Below are positions 31,860-43,343 of a DNA stretch of 64,000 nt, piece by piece. Under the pieces are notes generated by a model, which had not been told where the DNA came from, searched no databases, and saw nothing but the letters and a program-made list of their open reading frames with translations. The stretch spans positions 124,001-188,000 of the forward strand of contig NZ_CADFDB010000003.1 in assembly GCF_902832845.1 (NCBI RefSeq). The letters run 5' to 3'. This DNA is from Burkholderia metallica. GTDB lineage: Bacteria; Pseudomonadota; Gammaproteobacteria; Burkholderiales; Burkholderiaceae. Position numbers and translations under genes: made by a program. The stretch's first letter is position 1; every line of letters starts with the position of its first letter.

Positions 31860-33479
31860 ATGCCTACACGCTTTCGCCGAGCCGCCGTCGCGATCGTCGC
31901 GTGCGCCGCCCTCGCGGGCGGCCTGCCGCACGCCGCGTTCGCGCTGACGGCCACCGATACCGCCGCGCTCGCCGGCGACGACTTCGACGCGAAAACGGCC
32001 GCGATCGAGCGGCTCGCCGTCGATCCCGATCCGCGCGCCGTCGCGTTGCTCAACGCGCTGTCGACCGGCGACGCGCTCGCGACCGGCGACGGCCGCCTGC
32101 TGATCCAGACCGGCGACACCGCGCACGACGCGCTCACGCAGGCCGCAACGCCCGCCGGTGACGCGCAGCCCGTGATGCTGAACAACCTGCTGCGCACGAA
32201 GATCGCGGGGGCGCTGTCGGGCCTCGCGCTCGCATCGCCCGACGTCGCCGCGCGGCGCGACGCGATCGATGCGTTGCTGAAAGCGCCCGACCCGGCACTC
32301 AAGCCGATGATCGACCGCGCCCGCGTGAAGGAAACCGATCCCGCACTGAAGCGCCGCCTCGACGCGTTGTGGGCGATCGCCGCGCTGCACGACGCCGATC
32401 CGGCGAAGCGCCTCGAAGCCGTGCAGGTGGTGGCCGCGCGCCGCGACCTCGACATGATCGAACAGTTGCGCCCGCTCGTCGCGAAGAACGCCGACGGCAG
32501 CTACGCGGAGCCCGACGCGCGCGTGCGCGACGCCGCGCAGCAGGGTCTCGAAGCGCTGCATGCGTTGCAGCGCCGCGGCGAGATCGTCGGCACGCTGTTC
32601 GCCGGCCTGTCGCTCGGCAGCGTGCTGCTGCTCGCCGCGCTCGGCCTCGCGATCACGTACGGGCTGATCGGCGTGATCAACATGGCGCACGGCGAATTCC
32701 TGATGATCGGCGCGTACGCAACCTATGTCGTGCAGACGCTGATCCAGCGCTACGCGCCCGGCGCGTTCGACTGGTATCCGCTCGTCGCCGTCCCCGTGTC
32801 GTTCGCGACGGCCGCGCTCGTCGGCATCGTGCTCGAACGGCTCGTGCTGCGGCACCTGTACGGCCGCCCGCTCGAGACGCTGCTCGCGACTTTCGGCGTG
32901 AGCCTGATCCTGATCCAGGCGACACGGATGCTGTTCGGCGCGCAGAACGTGCAGGTCGTGAACCCGTCGTGGATGAGCGGCGGCGTGACCGTGATGCAGA
33001 ACCTGATCCTGCCGTACAACCGGCTCGCGATCCTCGCGTTCGCGCTCGCGGTGGTGTTCGTCTCGTGGGCCGTGCTGACGAAGACGCGGCTCGGGCTGTT
33101 CGTGCGCGCGGTCACGCAGAACCGCCGGATGGCCGCGTGCGTCGGCGTGAAGACGGCCCGCGTCGACGCGTACGCGTTCGCGTTCGGCGCGGGCATCGCG
33201 GGCCTCGGCGGCTGCGCGCTGTCGCAGATCGGCAACGTCGGGCCCGACCTCGGCCAGAACTACATCATCGATTCGTTCATGGCGGTCGTGCTCGGCGGCG
33301 TCGGGCAGATCGCCGGCACCGTGCTCGGCGGCTTCGGGCTCGGCCTCGCGAGCAAGGCGATCGAGCCGTTCTGGGGCGCCGTGCTCGCGAAGATCGCGGT
33401 GCTCGTGATGATCGTGCTGTTCATCCAGAAACGCCCGCAGGGCATGTTTGCGCCGAAGGGCCGCAGCGCGGAGGCTTGA
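31860..33479 (+). CDS. urtB: Urea ABC transporter, permease UrtB
   Basis: A 539-residue permease. A signal peptide (residues 1-29) is followed by about 210 residues of a soluble, helical, repeat-like domain, a known trait of UrtB compared with LivH. The membrane part starts near residue 240 at LFAGLSLGSVLLLAALGLAI and includes GVINMAHGEFLMIGAYATY and ATFGVSLILIQATRMLFG, typical of branched-chain-type permeases. It pairs with UrtC. The intergenic distance from urtA is 155 bp; the genes are still one operon by order. Confidence 0.94.
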   Translation: MPTRFRRAAVAIVACAALAGGLPHAAFALTATDTAALAGDDFDAKTAAIERLAVDPDPRAVALLNALSTGDALATGDGRLLIQTGDTAHDALTQAATPAGDAQPVMLNNLLRTKIAGALSGLALASPDVAARRDAIDALLKAPDPALKPMIDRARVKETDPALKRRLDALWAIAALHDADPAKRLEAVQVVAARRDLDMIEQLRPLVAKNADGSYAEPDARVRDAAQQGLEALHALQRRGEIVGTLFAGLSLGSVLLLAALGLAITYGLIGVINMAHGEFLMIGAYATYVVQTLIQRYAPGAFDWYPLVAVPVSFATAALVGIVLERLVLRHLYGRPLETLLATFGVSLILIQATRMLFGAQNVQVVNPSWMSGGVTVMQNLILPYNRLAILAFALAVVFVSWAVLTKTRLGLFVRAVTQNRRMAACVGVKTARVDAYAFAFGAGIAGLGGCALSQIGNVGPDLGQNYIIDSFMAVVLGGVGQIAGTVLGGFGLGLASKAIEPFWGAVLAKIAVLVMIVLFIQKRPQGMFAPKGRSAEA

Positions 33480-33480
33480 C

Positions 33481-34668
33481 GTGACTTCATTCACCGATTC
33501 GATATCGAACCCGGTCGCCGACGCGTCGAAGCCCGCTGCCGCCGCGCGCGCGGCGGACGGCTTCGCGCTCGGCCTGCCGCCCCGCCCCGCGCTGCTGTCG
33601 CGGCGCGCATGGCTCGCGCTGATCGCGCTGTGCGTCGCGATCGGCATCGGCGTGCCGCTCGCCGCGCTCGTCGCGCCCGAGTCGAGCGCGTTCCACCTGT
33701 CCGCGTACGCGATGACGCTCACCGGCAAGCTGATGTGCTACGCGATCGCCGCGCTCGCGCTCGATCTCGTCTGGGGCTACTGCGGGATTCTGAGTCTCGG
33801 CCATGGCCTCTTCTTCGCGCTCGGCGGCTATGCGATCGGCATGTACCTGATGCGCGAGATCGGCCGCGACGGCAAGTACGGCAGCGACCTGCCCGACTTC
33901 ATGGTGTTTCTCGACTGGCACCAGTTGCCGTGGTACTGGAGCGGCACCCAGCATCTCGCATGGGCGCTCGCGCTCGTCGTACTGGTGCCGGCCGTGCTCG
34001 CGTGGGTGTTCGGCTTCTTCACGTTCCGCTCGCGCGTGAAGGGCGTGTACCTGTCGATCATCACGCAGGCCATGACGTTCGCCGCGATGCTGCTGTTCTA
34101 TCGCAACGAGACGGGCTTCGGCGGCAACAACGGCTTCACCGACTTCAAGCGCATCGCGGGCTTCGCAATCACGTCGCCCGCCACGCGCACGGTGCTGTTG
34201 CTGCTGACGTTCGCGACGCTCGTGCTCGCGTTCGTCGCCGCGCGCGCGATCGTCACGAGCAAGCTCGGGCGCGTCGTCACCGCGGTGCGCGACGGCGAGA
34301 CGCGGCTGATGTTCCTCGGCTACAGCCCGCTCGCGTACAAGCTGTTCGTGTGGACCGTGTCGGCCGTGTTGTGCGGGATCGCGGGCGCGCTGTACGTGCC
34401 GCAGGTCGGCATCATCAACCCCGGCGAGATGTCGCCCGGCAACTCGATCGAGATGGCGATCTGGGTCGCGGTGGGCGGGCGCGGCACGCTGATCGGGCCG
34501 ATCGTCGGCGCGTTCGCGGTGAACGGCGCGAAGAGCCTGTTTACCGCGTACTTCGCCGAATACTGGCTGTTCTTCCTCGGCCTGATCTTCGTGCTCGTGC
34601 CGCTGCTGCTGCCGCGCGGCATCATGGGCCTCGTCGAAACCGTGCTCGCGAAGGGGAAACGCGCATGA
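33481..34668 (+). CDS. urtC: Urea ABC transporter, permease UrtC
   Basis: A 395-residue permease of the LivM type. Segments: LDLVWGYCGILSLGHGLFFALGG (cited as GYCGILSLGHGLFFALGG), ETGFGGNNGFTDFK, GRVVTAVRDGETRLMFLGY, which is the loop meeting the ATPase, and ISPGEMSPGNS-like INPGEMSPGNSIEM. The start is a GTG at 33481 with GGAGG six bases upstream; no ATG is in a suitable place. It starts one base after the urtB stop. The last 4 bp overlap urtD. Confidence 0.94.
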   Translation: MTSFTDSISNPVADASKPAAAARAADGFALGLPPRPALLSRRAWLALIALCVAIGIGVPLAALVAPESSAFHLSAYAMTLTGKLMCYAIAALALDLVWGYCGILSLGHGLFFALGGYAIGMYLMREIGRDGKYGSDLPDFMVFLDWHQLPWYWSGTQHLAWALALVVLVPAVLAWVFGFFTFRSRVKGVYLSIITQAMTFAAMLLFYRNETGFGGNNGFTDFKRIAGFAITSPATRTVLLLLTFATLVLAFVAARAIVTSKLGRVVTAVRDGETRLMFLGYSPLAYKLFVWTVSAVLCGIAGALYVPQVGIINPGEMSPGNSIEMAIWVAVGGRGTLIGPIVGAFAVNGAKSLFTAYFAEYWLFFLGLIFVLVPLLLPRGIMGLVETVLAKGKRA

Positions 34669-35522
34669 ACGGAACGGCTCTCTACCAGTTCACGCCGCCG
34701 CCCGACGACGATCCGCTGACCGTCAGCGGCACCGCGTCGATGGGACGCGTCGTGCAGCCCGGCATCGATACGTCGCACGGCACGATCCTCTACCTCGAGG
34801 ACATCGAGGTGAGCTTCGACGGCTTTCGCGCGCTGAAGAAGCTGTCGCTCGCGATCGACGCGGGCGAGCTGCGCTGCGTGATCGGCCCGAACGGCGCCGG
34901 CAAGACGACGATGATGGACGTGATCACCGGCAAGACGCGCCCCGACGCGGGCAAGGTGTTTCTCGGCCAGACGCTCGACCTCGCGCGGATGAACGAGCCC
35001 GAAATCGCGCGCGCGGGCATCGGCCGCAAGTTCCAGAAGCCGACCGTATTCGAACAGCATCCGGTGTGGGAAAACCTCGAGCTCGCGATGCAGACCGACA
35101 AGGGCTGGCTCGCGTCGCTGCGCGCGCGGCTCGACCGTGCCGCGCAGGCGAAGATCGAGGAGACGCTCGCGCTGATCGGCCTCGAAAGCCACGCGTATCG
35201 CGCGGCCGGCGAGCTGTCGCACGGGCAGAAGCAGCGGCTCGAGATCGGCATGCTGCTGATGCAGCGCCCCGCATTGCTGCTGCTCGACGAGCCGGCGGCC
35301 GGGATGACCGATCACGAGACGATGGAGCTCGCCGAGCTGCTGAACACGCTGCGCGGCACCTGCTCGATGATGGTCGTCGAGCACGACATGGAATTCGTCG
35401 CGGCGCTCGCGGGCGACACCGGACGCGTGACGGTGATGGCCGAAGGCGCGGTGCTCGCGCAAGGCACGCTCGACCAGGTCAAGCGCGACGACGCGGTGAT
35501 CGAGTCCTACCTCGGAAGATGA
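34665..35522 (+). CDS. urtD: Urea ABC transporter, ATP-binding protein UrtD
   Basis: A 285-residue ATPase. Walker A is GPNGAGKT at 74-81, the signature LSHGQKQRLEIGMLL lies near 190, and Walker B is ALLLLDEPAAGM. The fifty-residue N-terminal leader before the first strand is longer than in LivG. Members of this family energise the import of urea through UrtBC. The ATGA overlap with urtC and the 4-bp gap to urtE show one tight operon. Confidence 0.94.
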   Translation: MNGTALYQFTPPPDDDPLTVSGTASMGRVVQPGIDTSHGTILYLEDIEVSFDGFRALKKLSLAIDAGELRCVIGPNGAGKTTMMDVITGKTRPDAGKVFLGQTLDLARMNEPEIARAGIGRKFQKPTVFEQHPVWENLELAMQTDKGWLASLRARLDRAAQAKIEETLALIGLESHAYRAAGELSHGQKQRLEIGMLLMQRPALLLLDEPAAGMTDHETMELAELLNTLRGTCSMMVVEHDMEFVAALAGDTGRVTVMAEGAVLAQGTLDQVKRDDAVIESYLGR

Positions 35523-35526
35523 TGCG

Positions 35527-36219
35527 ATGCTGAAGATCGATGCACTGAACCAGTTCTACGGCGGCAGCCATATCCTGCGCAACGTGAGCCTCGCCGCCGA
35601 CGACGGCAAGCTCACCGTGCTGCTCGGCCGCAACGGCGTCGGCAAGAGCACGCTGCTGCGCTGCCTGATGGGCGTCGTCCCCGCGAAGAGCGGCAGCGTG
35701 TCGTGGCGCGGCACGGCGCTCGGCGCGATGCCGCCTTATGCACGCGTCGCGGCGGGGCTCGCGTACGTGCCGCAGGGCCGCGACATCTTTCCGCGGCTGA
35801 CCGTCGAGGAGAACCTGCTCGTGGGCGCGGCAAGCCGGAAAGCGCCGTCCAGGGTTCCCGACCGCATCTACGACCTGTTCCCGGTGTTGAAGGACATGCG
35901 CGCACGGCGCGGCGGCGACCTGTCGGGCGGCCAGCAGCAGCAGCTCGCGATCGGCCGTGCGCTGATGAGCGAGCCGCAGCTGCTGATCCTCGACGAGCCG
36001 ACCGAAGGCATCCAGCCGTCGATCATCCAGGACATCGGCCGCACGCTGCGCCAGCTCGTCGACGAAGCGGGGATGACGGTGCTGCTCGTCGAGCAGTTCT
36101 ACGACTTCGCGCAATCGATCGCCGATCGATACTGGGTCATGAGCCGCGGCGAAATCGTCGCGGGCGGCGACGCGCGCGACATGGCAGCGAACGGGGTGCG
36201 CGAGCTGATCGCCGTCTAG
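35527..36219 (+). CDS. urtE: Urea ABC transporter, ATP-binding protein UrtE
   Basis: A 230-residue ATPase, the LivF-type partner of UrtD. Walker A is GRNGVGKS at 34-41, followed by the block AYVPQGRDIFPRLTVEENLL, the signature LSGGQQQQLAIGRALM and Walker B QLLILDEPTEGIQPS. It is last in urtABCDE; the urease cluster begins 204 bp later on the same strand. The gap between has no obvious terminator, so read-through into ureD is possible. Confidence 0.95.
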   Translation: MLKIDALNQFYGGSHILRNVSLAADDGKLTVLLGRNGVGKSTLLRCLMGVVPAKSGSVSWRGTALGAMPPYARVAAGLAYVPQGRDIFPRLTVEENLLVGAASRKAPSRVPDRIYDLFPVLKDMRARRGGDLSGGQQQQLAIGRALMSEPQLLILDEPTEGIQPSIIQDIGRTLRQLVDEAGMTVLLVEQFYDFAQSIADRYWVMSRGEIVAGGDARDMAANGVRELIAV

Positions 36220-37299
<1,080 letters not shown>

Positions 37300-37346
37300 G
37301 CGCGCTCGCGCCACGCACCGTTTCGGCGCAGCATCGCGGGCTACGC

Positions 37347-37363
37347 TGCACGCTGCCCATGCA
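37347..37363 (+). promoter_or_regulatory. Candidate NtrC site upstream of ureA
   Basis: TGCAC-GCTGCCC-ATGCA fits the 17-bp NtrC dyad TGCAC-N7-GTGCA with one mismatch. It lies 42 bp upstream of the -24 element, closer than most enhancers. Confidence 0.35.
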
Positions 37364-37404
37364 TCGCGCACCAAGAACGCGCACGACGTGGCGTTCCGTG
37401 CCCT

Positions 37405-37420
37405 TGGCACGGGCCTTGCT
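37405..37420 (+). promoter_or_regulatory. Sigma-54 (RpoN) promoter of ureABCEFG
   Basis: TGGCACGGGCCTTGCT matches the full RpoN consensus TGGCACGNNNNTTGCW in sequence and spacing. The ureA start is about 116 bp downstream. It suggests that urease is turned on when nitrogen is short. Confidence 0.85.
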
Positions 37421-37535
37421 CCTTACATAACCGATACACGACGCACGCAAAACAGCGCGGTGCTACGATGACCCGCGCGTTCGCCCCATTGCGTACGCAC
37501 CGATAAAAATTACGTTTTCCTGAACGTCTGCCTTC

Positions 37536-37838
37536 ATGAAACTGACTCCCCGCGAGAAGGACAAGCTGCTGATCTTCACGGCGGCGCTGCTGGCCGAGCG
37601 CCGTCGCGCACGCGGCCTGAAGCTCAACTATCCGGAGGCCGTCGCCTTCATCACCGCCGCGCTGATGGAAGCCGCGCGCGACGGCAAGACGGTCGCCGAA
37701 GTGATGCATTACGGCACGACGCTGCTCACGCGCGACGACGTGATGGACGGCGTGCCGGAGATGATTCCCGACATCCAGGTCGAGGCGACCTTCCCCGACG
37801 GCACGAAGCTCGTGACCGTCCACCATCCGATCCCGTGA
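37536..37838 (+). CDS. ureA: Urease subunit gamma UreA
   Basis: A 100-residue gamma subunit, exactly the usual size. It begins [20 protein letters not shown] and has the blocks [17 protein letters not shown] and [20 protein letters not shown] and ends with [15 protein letters not shown]. It forms the (UreABC)3 enzyme with UreB and UreC in the cytosol. First gene of ureABCEFG, 13 bp before ureB, driven by the sigma-54 promoter upstream. Confidence 0.98.
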
Positions 37839-37851
37839 GCGAGGTCCGCGC

Positions 37852-38157
37852 ATGATCCCCGGCGAAATCCTCACCGACGACGGCGAACACGAACTGAACG
37901 CGGGCCGCGCGACGCTGACGCTCGTCGTCGCGAACACCGGCGACCGCCCGGTGCAGGTCGGCTCGCACTACCACTTCTTCGAGGTCAACGACGCACTGTC
38001 GTTCGATCGCGCGGCCGCGCGCGGCTTTCGCCTGAACATCGCGGCCGGCACCGCCGTGCGCTTCGAGCCGGGCCAGACGCGCACCGTCGAGCTGGTCGCC
38101 CTCGCGGGCGATCGCGCCGTCTACGGTTTTCAGGGCAAGGTGATGGGGCCGCTGTAA
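37852..38157 (+). CDS. ureB: Urease subunit beta UreB
   Basis: A 101-residue beta subunit: [19 protein letters not shown], then [19 protein letters not shown] and [19 protein letters not shown], ending in [12 protein letters not shown]. It packs against UreC and helps hold the flap over the active site. It sits between ureA (13 bp) and ureC (29 bp). Confidence 0.98.
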   Translation: MIPGEILTDDGEHELNAGRATLTLVVANTGDRPVQVGSHYHFFEVNDALSFDRAAARGFRLNIAAGTAVRFEPGQTRTVELVALAGDRAVYGFQGKVMGPL

Positions 38158-38186
38158 GCCGCGCCCCGCTCTTCAGGAACAGCAAC

Positions 38187-39893
38187 ATGACACTACGCTT
38201 GAGCCGCCGCGCGTACGCGGAAATGTTCGGGCCGACGACGGGCGACCGCGTCCGGCTCGCCGACACCGAACTGCTGATCGAGATCGAACGCGACTTCACC
38301 ACCTACGGCGAGGAAGTGAAATTCGGCGGTGGGAAAGTGATCCGCGACGGGATGGGCCAGTCGCAGCGCGTGGCCGCCGACGTGCCCGACACGATCATCA
38401 CGAACGCGGTGATCCTCGATCACTGGGGCATCGTGAAGGCCGACATCGCGATCAAGCACGGCCGTATCGCCGCGATCGGCAAGGCCGGCAACCCCGACAT
38501 CCAGCCGGGCGTGACGATCGCGATCGGCGCCGCGACCGAAGTGATCGCCGGCGAAGGGCTGATCGTGACGGCCGGCGGCATCGATACGCACATCCACTTC
38601 ATCAGCCCGCAGCAGATCGACGAGGCCCTCGCATCGGGCGTCACGACGATGCTCGGCGGCGGCACGGGGCCGGCCACCGGCACCAACGCGACGACCTGCA
38701 CGCCGGGCCCGTGGCACATGGAGCGAATGCTGCAGGCCGCCGACGGCTGGCCGATCAATCTCGGCTTTCTCGGCAAGGGCAATGCGAGCCTGCCGCAGCC
38801 GCTCGTCGAGCAGATCGCGGCCGGCGCGATCGGGCTGAAGCTGCACGAGGACTGGGGCACGACGCCCGCCGCGATCGACAACTGCCTGTCCGTCGCCGAC
38901 GAGACCGACACGCAGGTCGCGATTCATACCGACACGCTGAACGAAGGCGGCTTCGTCGAATCGACGGTCGCCGCGTTCAAGGGCCGCACGATCCACACGT
39001 ACCACACCGAAGGGGCCGGCGGCGGCCACGCGCCCGACATCCTGAAGGTGTGCGGCGAGGCGAACGTGCTGCCGTCGTCCACCAACCCGACGCGCCCGTA
39101 CACGATCAACACGCTCGACGAGCATCTCGACATGCTGATGGTGTGCCATCACCTCGATCCGTCGATCGCCGAGGATCTCGCGTTCGCCGAATCGCGCATT
39201 CGCCGCGAGACGATCGCGGCCGAGGACATCCTGCACGACCTCGGCGCGCTGTCGATGCTGTCGTCCGATTCGCAGGCGATGGGCCGCGTCGGCGAAGTGA
39301 TCATCCGCACGTGGCAGACCGCGCACAAGATGAAGGTGCAGCGCGGCGCGCTGCCGGAAGACGGCGCGCGCAACGACAACTTTCGCGCGAAGCGCTACGT
39401 CGCGAAGTACACGATCAATCCGGCGCTCACCCATGGGATCGCGCACGAAGTCGGTTCGATCGAGCCGGGCAAGTGGGCCGACCTCGTGCTGTGGGAACCG
39501 GCGTTCTTCGGGATCAAGCCGTCGATGATCCTGAAGGGGGGGATGATCGCGATGGCGCAGATGGGCGACCCGAACGCGTCGATCCCGACGCCGCAGCCGG
39601 TTCACTATCGCGAGATGTTCGCCACCCGCGGCGGTGCGCTCGCGCGCACGTCGCTGACCTTCGTGTCGCAGATGGCGGCCGATGCGGGCATCGCCGAACG
39701 CTACGGCCTCGCCAAGCGGATCGTGCCCGTGCGCAACTGCCGCAACGTGACGAAGGCCGACATGATCCACAACGCGTGGCGTCCGTCGATCAGCGTCGAT
39801 CCGGAAACCTACGACGTGATCGCCGACGGCCAGTTGCTCACCTGCGAGCCGGCGACGGTGCTGCCGATGGCGCAGCGTTATTTCCTGTTCTGA
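38187..39893 (+). CDS. ureC: Urease subunit alpha UreC (catalytic)
   Basis: A 568-residue amidohydrolase that splits urea into ammonia and carbamate at a dinickel centre. Nickel ligands and active-site parts are in place: His135 and His137 in GIDTHIHF, the carbamylated Lys (about 218) in GLKLHEDWG, His residues in [10 protein letters not shown] and [15 protein letters not shown]-like [13 protein letters not shown], and the flap Cys (about 320) in MVCHHLDP. The length is that of the family (567 in Klebsiella). All key residues are intact, so an active enzyme is expected. Confidence 0.98.
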   Translation: MTLRLSRRAYAEMFGPTTGDRVRLADTELLIEIERDFTTYGEEVKFGGGKVIRDGMGQSQRVAADVPDTIITNAVILDHWGIVKADIAIKHGRIAAIGKAGNPDIQPGVTIAIGAATEVIAGEGLIVTAGGIDTHIHFISPQQIDEALASGVTTMLGGGTGPATGTNATTCTPGPWHMERMLQAADGWPINLGFLGKGNASLPQPLVEQIAAGAIGLKLHEDWGTTPAAIDNCLSVADETDTQVAIHTDTLNEGGFVESTVAAFKGRTIHTYHTEGAGGGHAPDILKVCGEANVLPSSTNPTRPYTINTLDEHLDMLMVCHHLDPSIAEDLAFAESRIRRETIAAEDILHDLGALSMLSSDSQAMGRVGEVIIRTWQTAHKMKVQRGALPEDGARNDNFRAKRYVAKYTINPALTHGIAHEVGSIEPGKWADLVLWEPAFFGIKPSMILKGGMIAMAQMGDPNASIPTPQPVHYREMFATRGGALARTSLTFVSQMAADAGIAERYGLAKRIVPVRNCRNVTKADMIHNAWRPSISVDPETYDVIADGQLLTCEPATVLPMAQRYFLF

Positions 39894-39915
39894 TCCGTTG
39901 CAGGTTTTCGATTTC

Positions 39916-40543
<628 letters not shown>

Positions 40544-40557
<14 letters not shown>

Positions 40558-41224
40558 ACTCGTCGCGCTGCTGCATCTCGCGTCGCCTGCGCTGCCGATC
40601 GGCGCGTACAGCTATTCGCAGGGCCTCGAAGCGGCGCTCGACGCGAACCTGATCCACGACGCCGATTCCGCGCGCGACTGGATCGCGAGCGGCCTGACCG
40701 ACGTGCTCGCGCACGGCGAGCTGCCGTTCCTCTCGCACCAGCTCGCACGCTGGCATGCGCACGACGCGCACGCGCTTGCCACGGAAAACGCGTGGTACGT
40801 CGCGAGCCGCGAATCGGCGGAACTGCGCCGCGAAACCGAACAGATGGGCTGGTCGCTCGCGCAGCTGTGCGCGTCGCTCGAATGGGGCGACGCCGCGCGT
40901 CGCGCGACACTCGCGTCGCTGTCGCCGGTCGCACTGCCCACCGCATTCGCATACGCAGCCGCCGCACACGACGCGAGCGCCGACGCCGTGCTCGCCGCCT
41001 ACGCATTCGGCTGGGTCGAAAACCAGACGTCCGCCGCATTGAAGGCCGTGCCGCTCGGCCAGCTCGCCGGGCAACGCATCATCGTCGCGCTGCGCGGCGC
41101 GATCGACGCGGCCGTGCGCCGCGCGCTCGCGACGCCGCCCGACGCCGTCAACACGTTCGCGCCGCAGCTCGGCATCCTGTCCGCGCGGCACGAAACCCAG
41201 TATTCGCGGTTGTTCCGCTCCTGA
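40544..41224 (+). CDS. ureF: Urease accessory protein UreF
   Basis: A 226-residue all-helical accessory protein that bridges UreD and UreG during nickel insertion. The N-terminus [25 protein letters not shown] carries the UreF signature (cited as [19 protein letters not shown]), and [18 protein letters not shown] near the C-terminus is also typical. The ATG at 40544 lies inside the end of ureE. An upstream ATG at 40514 would add ten non-conserved residues. Confidence 0.95.
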
Positions 41225-41239
41225 TCCCATCGCCAGACC

Positions 41240-41887
41240 ATGAACGCACCTGCCCCCTCCTCCACCCGCCGCACGAAGAAACTGCCGCCGCTGCGCGTCG
41301 GCATCGGCGGCCCCGTCGGCTCCGGCAAGACCACGCTGCTCGAAATGCTGTGCAAGGCGATGCGCGACCGGTACGACCTCGTCGCGATCACCAACGACAT
41401 CTATACGAAGGAAGACCAGCGACTGCTGACGGTCGCGGGCGCGCTGCCCGAGGAACGCATCATGGGCGTCGAGACGGGCGGCTGCCCGCATACGGCGATC
41501 CGCGAGGATGCGTCGATCAACCTCGAAGCCGTCGACCGGATGCTCGCGCGCTTTCCCGATGCAGACATCGTGTTCATCGAATCGGGCGGCGACAATCTCG
41601 CCGCGACCTTCAGCCCCGAACTGTCGGACCTGACGATCTACGTGATCGACGTTGCCGGCGGCGAGAAGATTCCGCGCAAGGGCGGCCCGGGCATCACGAA
41701 GTCCGACCTGCTGGTGATCAACAAGACGGACCTCGCGCCGCTGGTCGGTGCGAATCTCGACGTGATGGCGTCCGACACGAAGAAGATGCGCGGCGAACGG
41801 CCTTACGTGATGACGAACCTGAAGGCGCTCGAAGGCGTCGCGGACGTGATCGCGTTCATCGAGAAGAAGGGGTTGCTCGCGGTCTGA
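41240..41887 (+). CDS. ureG: Urease accessory GTPase UreG
   Basis: A 215-residue SIMIBI-class GTPase that powers nickel delivery. The P-loop is GPVGSGKT at 24-31; other motifs are [26 protein letters not shown] with the conserved Cys-Pro-His nickel site, [15 protein letters not shown], and [11 protein letters not shown] for guanine recognition. Last gene of the urease operon, convergent with waaA, 63 bp away. Confidence 0.98.
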   Translation: MNAPAPSSTRRTKKLPPLRVGIGGPVGSGKTTLLEMLCKAMRDRYDLVAITNDIYTKEDQRLLTVAGALPEERIMGVETGGCPHTAIREDASINLEAVDRMLARFPDADIVFIESGGDNLAATFSPELSDLTIYVIDVAGGEKIPRKGGPGITKSDLLVINKTDLAPLVGANLDVMASDTKKMRGERPYVMTNLKALEGVADVIAFIEKKGLLAV

Positions 41888-41950
41888 GCGGCACGGCGGC
41901 GCCCTCCGGTGCCGCCGCGCAGGCTCCCGGCGGCATTGCGCCGCCTTCGC

Positions 41951-43306
41951 TTAGTCGTCGGACGTGTCCTGCTCGTCCTGCAGCGCCCGCGCGCCGCGCT
42001 CGGCGGGCGGCAGCAGCGCCGCGAGCACGTCGACCGTGCGCGCGGTCGCACCGCGGTGACGCGACGCGAATGCCGCGCCGGCCGCGCCCATCGCGATGCG
42101 CCGCGCGTTGTCGGCGAACAGCGCGTCGAGCACGTGCGCGAGATCGAGCGGGTCCGCGACCTGCAGCGCCGCGCCGGCCGCGACCGCGTCGGCGGTCGCC
42201 TGCGTGAAGTTGAACACGTGCGGCCCGATCAGCACCGGCACGCCGACCGCGCATGCTTCGATCAGGTTCTGGCCGCCGAGCGGCAGCAGGCTGCCGCCGA
42301 TGAACGCGATGTCGGCCGCCGCGTAATATGCGCCGAGCTCGCCCATCGAATCGCCGAGCAGCACCGTCACGTCGTCCGGCAGCGGTTCGGCGGCCGGCTT
42401 GCCGGCCGCGAGCGCCCCTGCGTCGGCGGCCCACACCGAGCGGCGCACGCACTTGAGCCCGCTGCGCACAACGAGCGCCTCGACTTCGGCGAATCGCTGC
42501 GGATGACGCGGCACGAGCACCAGCAGCGCGCCGGGCGTGCGCATTTCCGCGAACGCCTGCAGCACCAGCGCCTCTTCATTCTCGCGCGTGCTGGCGGCCA
42601 CCCACACCGGCCGCGCGCCGATCGCGTCGCGCCACGCATGGCCGCGCGCCGCGAGTTCCGGCGGCGTCGTCATGTCGAACTTGAGGTTGCCGAGCACGGT
42701 CACGTTGCGCGCGCCGAGCGACGTCAAACGCTCCGCATCGGCCGGGCTCTGCGCGAGCACGCGCGAGAAGCCGCCGAACACGTCGCGCGTCGCCGCGCCG
42801 AACTTCGCCGCGCGCCGGAACGAACGCGCGGACATCCGCGCATTGGTCAGCACGAGCGGCACGTCCGCGCGGCGGCATTCGTCGATCAGCGTCGGCCACA
42901 CTTCGGTTTCCATCACGAGGCCGAGCGTGGGCCGCCACGCGCGCAGGAAGCGCCGCACCGCGCCGGGCATGTCGTACGGCAGGTAGCCGCGCAGCACGCG
43001 ATCGCCGAAGATCTGCTCGCCGGTTGCGCGCCCGCTCGGCGTCATGTGCGTGAGCAGGATGCGCGCATCGGGGCGCACGCGCATCAGCGCGTCGATCAGC
43101 GGCTGCGCCGCGCGCGTCTCGCCGACCGATACCGCGTGCACCCAGATCAGCGGCGCGCGGTCGTCGCGCGAGCGGCCCGCCACGCGGCCGAAACGTTCGC
43201 CGATGTGCTCGCGATAGCCGCGCTCCCTGCGCGAGCGCACGTAGAGCCGGATGACGGCGATCGGGGCGACGAGCCACCACAGCGCGCGATAGATCACCCT
43301 CAGCAT
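41951..43306 (-). CDS. waaA: Kdo transferase WaaA (KdtA)
   Basis: A 451-residue GT30 enzyme that moves Kdo from CMP-Kdo to lipid IVA. The N-terminal membrane anchor ALWWLVAPIAVIRLYVRSRR is followed by RERGYREHIGERFG, WVHAVSVGETRAAQPL with the catalytic Glu, LMETEVWPTL and TNARMSARSFRR. The second domain has VAASTRENEEALVLQAF, LGDSMGELGAYYAAADIAFIG and GQNLIEACAVGVPV. It is inner-membrane bound on the cytosolic side. It follows kdoO (37 bp) in a waaC-kdoO-waaA order on the minus strand. Confidence 0.95.
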   Translation of the reverse strand: MLRVIYRALWWLVAPIAVIRLYVRSRRERGYREHIGERFGRVAGRSRDDRAPLIWVHAVSVGETRAAQPLIDALMRVRPDARILLTHMTPSGRATGEQIFGDRVLRGYLPYDMPGAVRRFLRAWRPTLGLVMETEVWPTLIDECRRADVPLVLTNARMSARSFRRAAKFGAATRDVFGGFSRVLAQSPADAERLTSLGARNVTVLGNLKFDMTTPPELAARGHAWRDAIGARPVWVAASTRENEEALVLQAFAEMRTPGALLVLVPRHPQRFAEVEALVVRSGLKCVRRSVWAADAGALAAGKPAAEPLPDDVTVLLGDSMGELGAYYAAADIAFIGGSLLPLGGQNLIEACAVGVPVLIGPHVFNFTQATADAVAAGAALQVADPLDLAHVLDALFADNARRIAMGAAGAAFASRHRGATARTVDVLAALLPPAERGARALQDEQDTSDD

Positions 43307-43343
43307 GCGGCGACCCTCGTCTTGCTTCGGAGCAGCGGCGCGC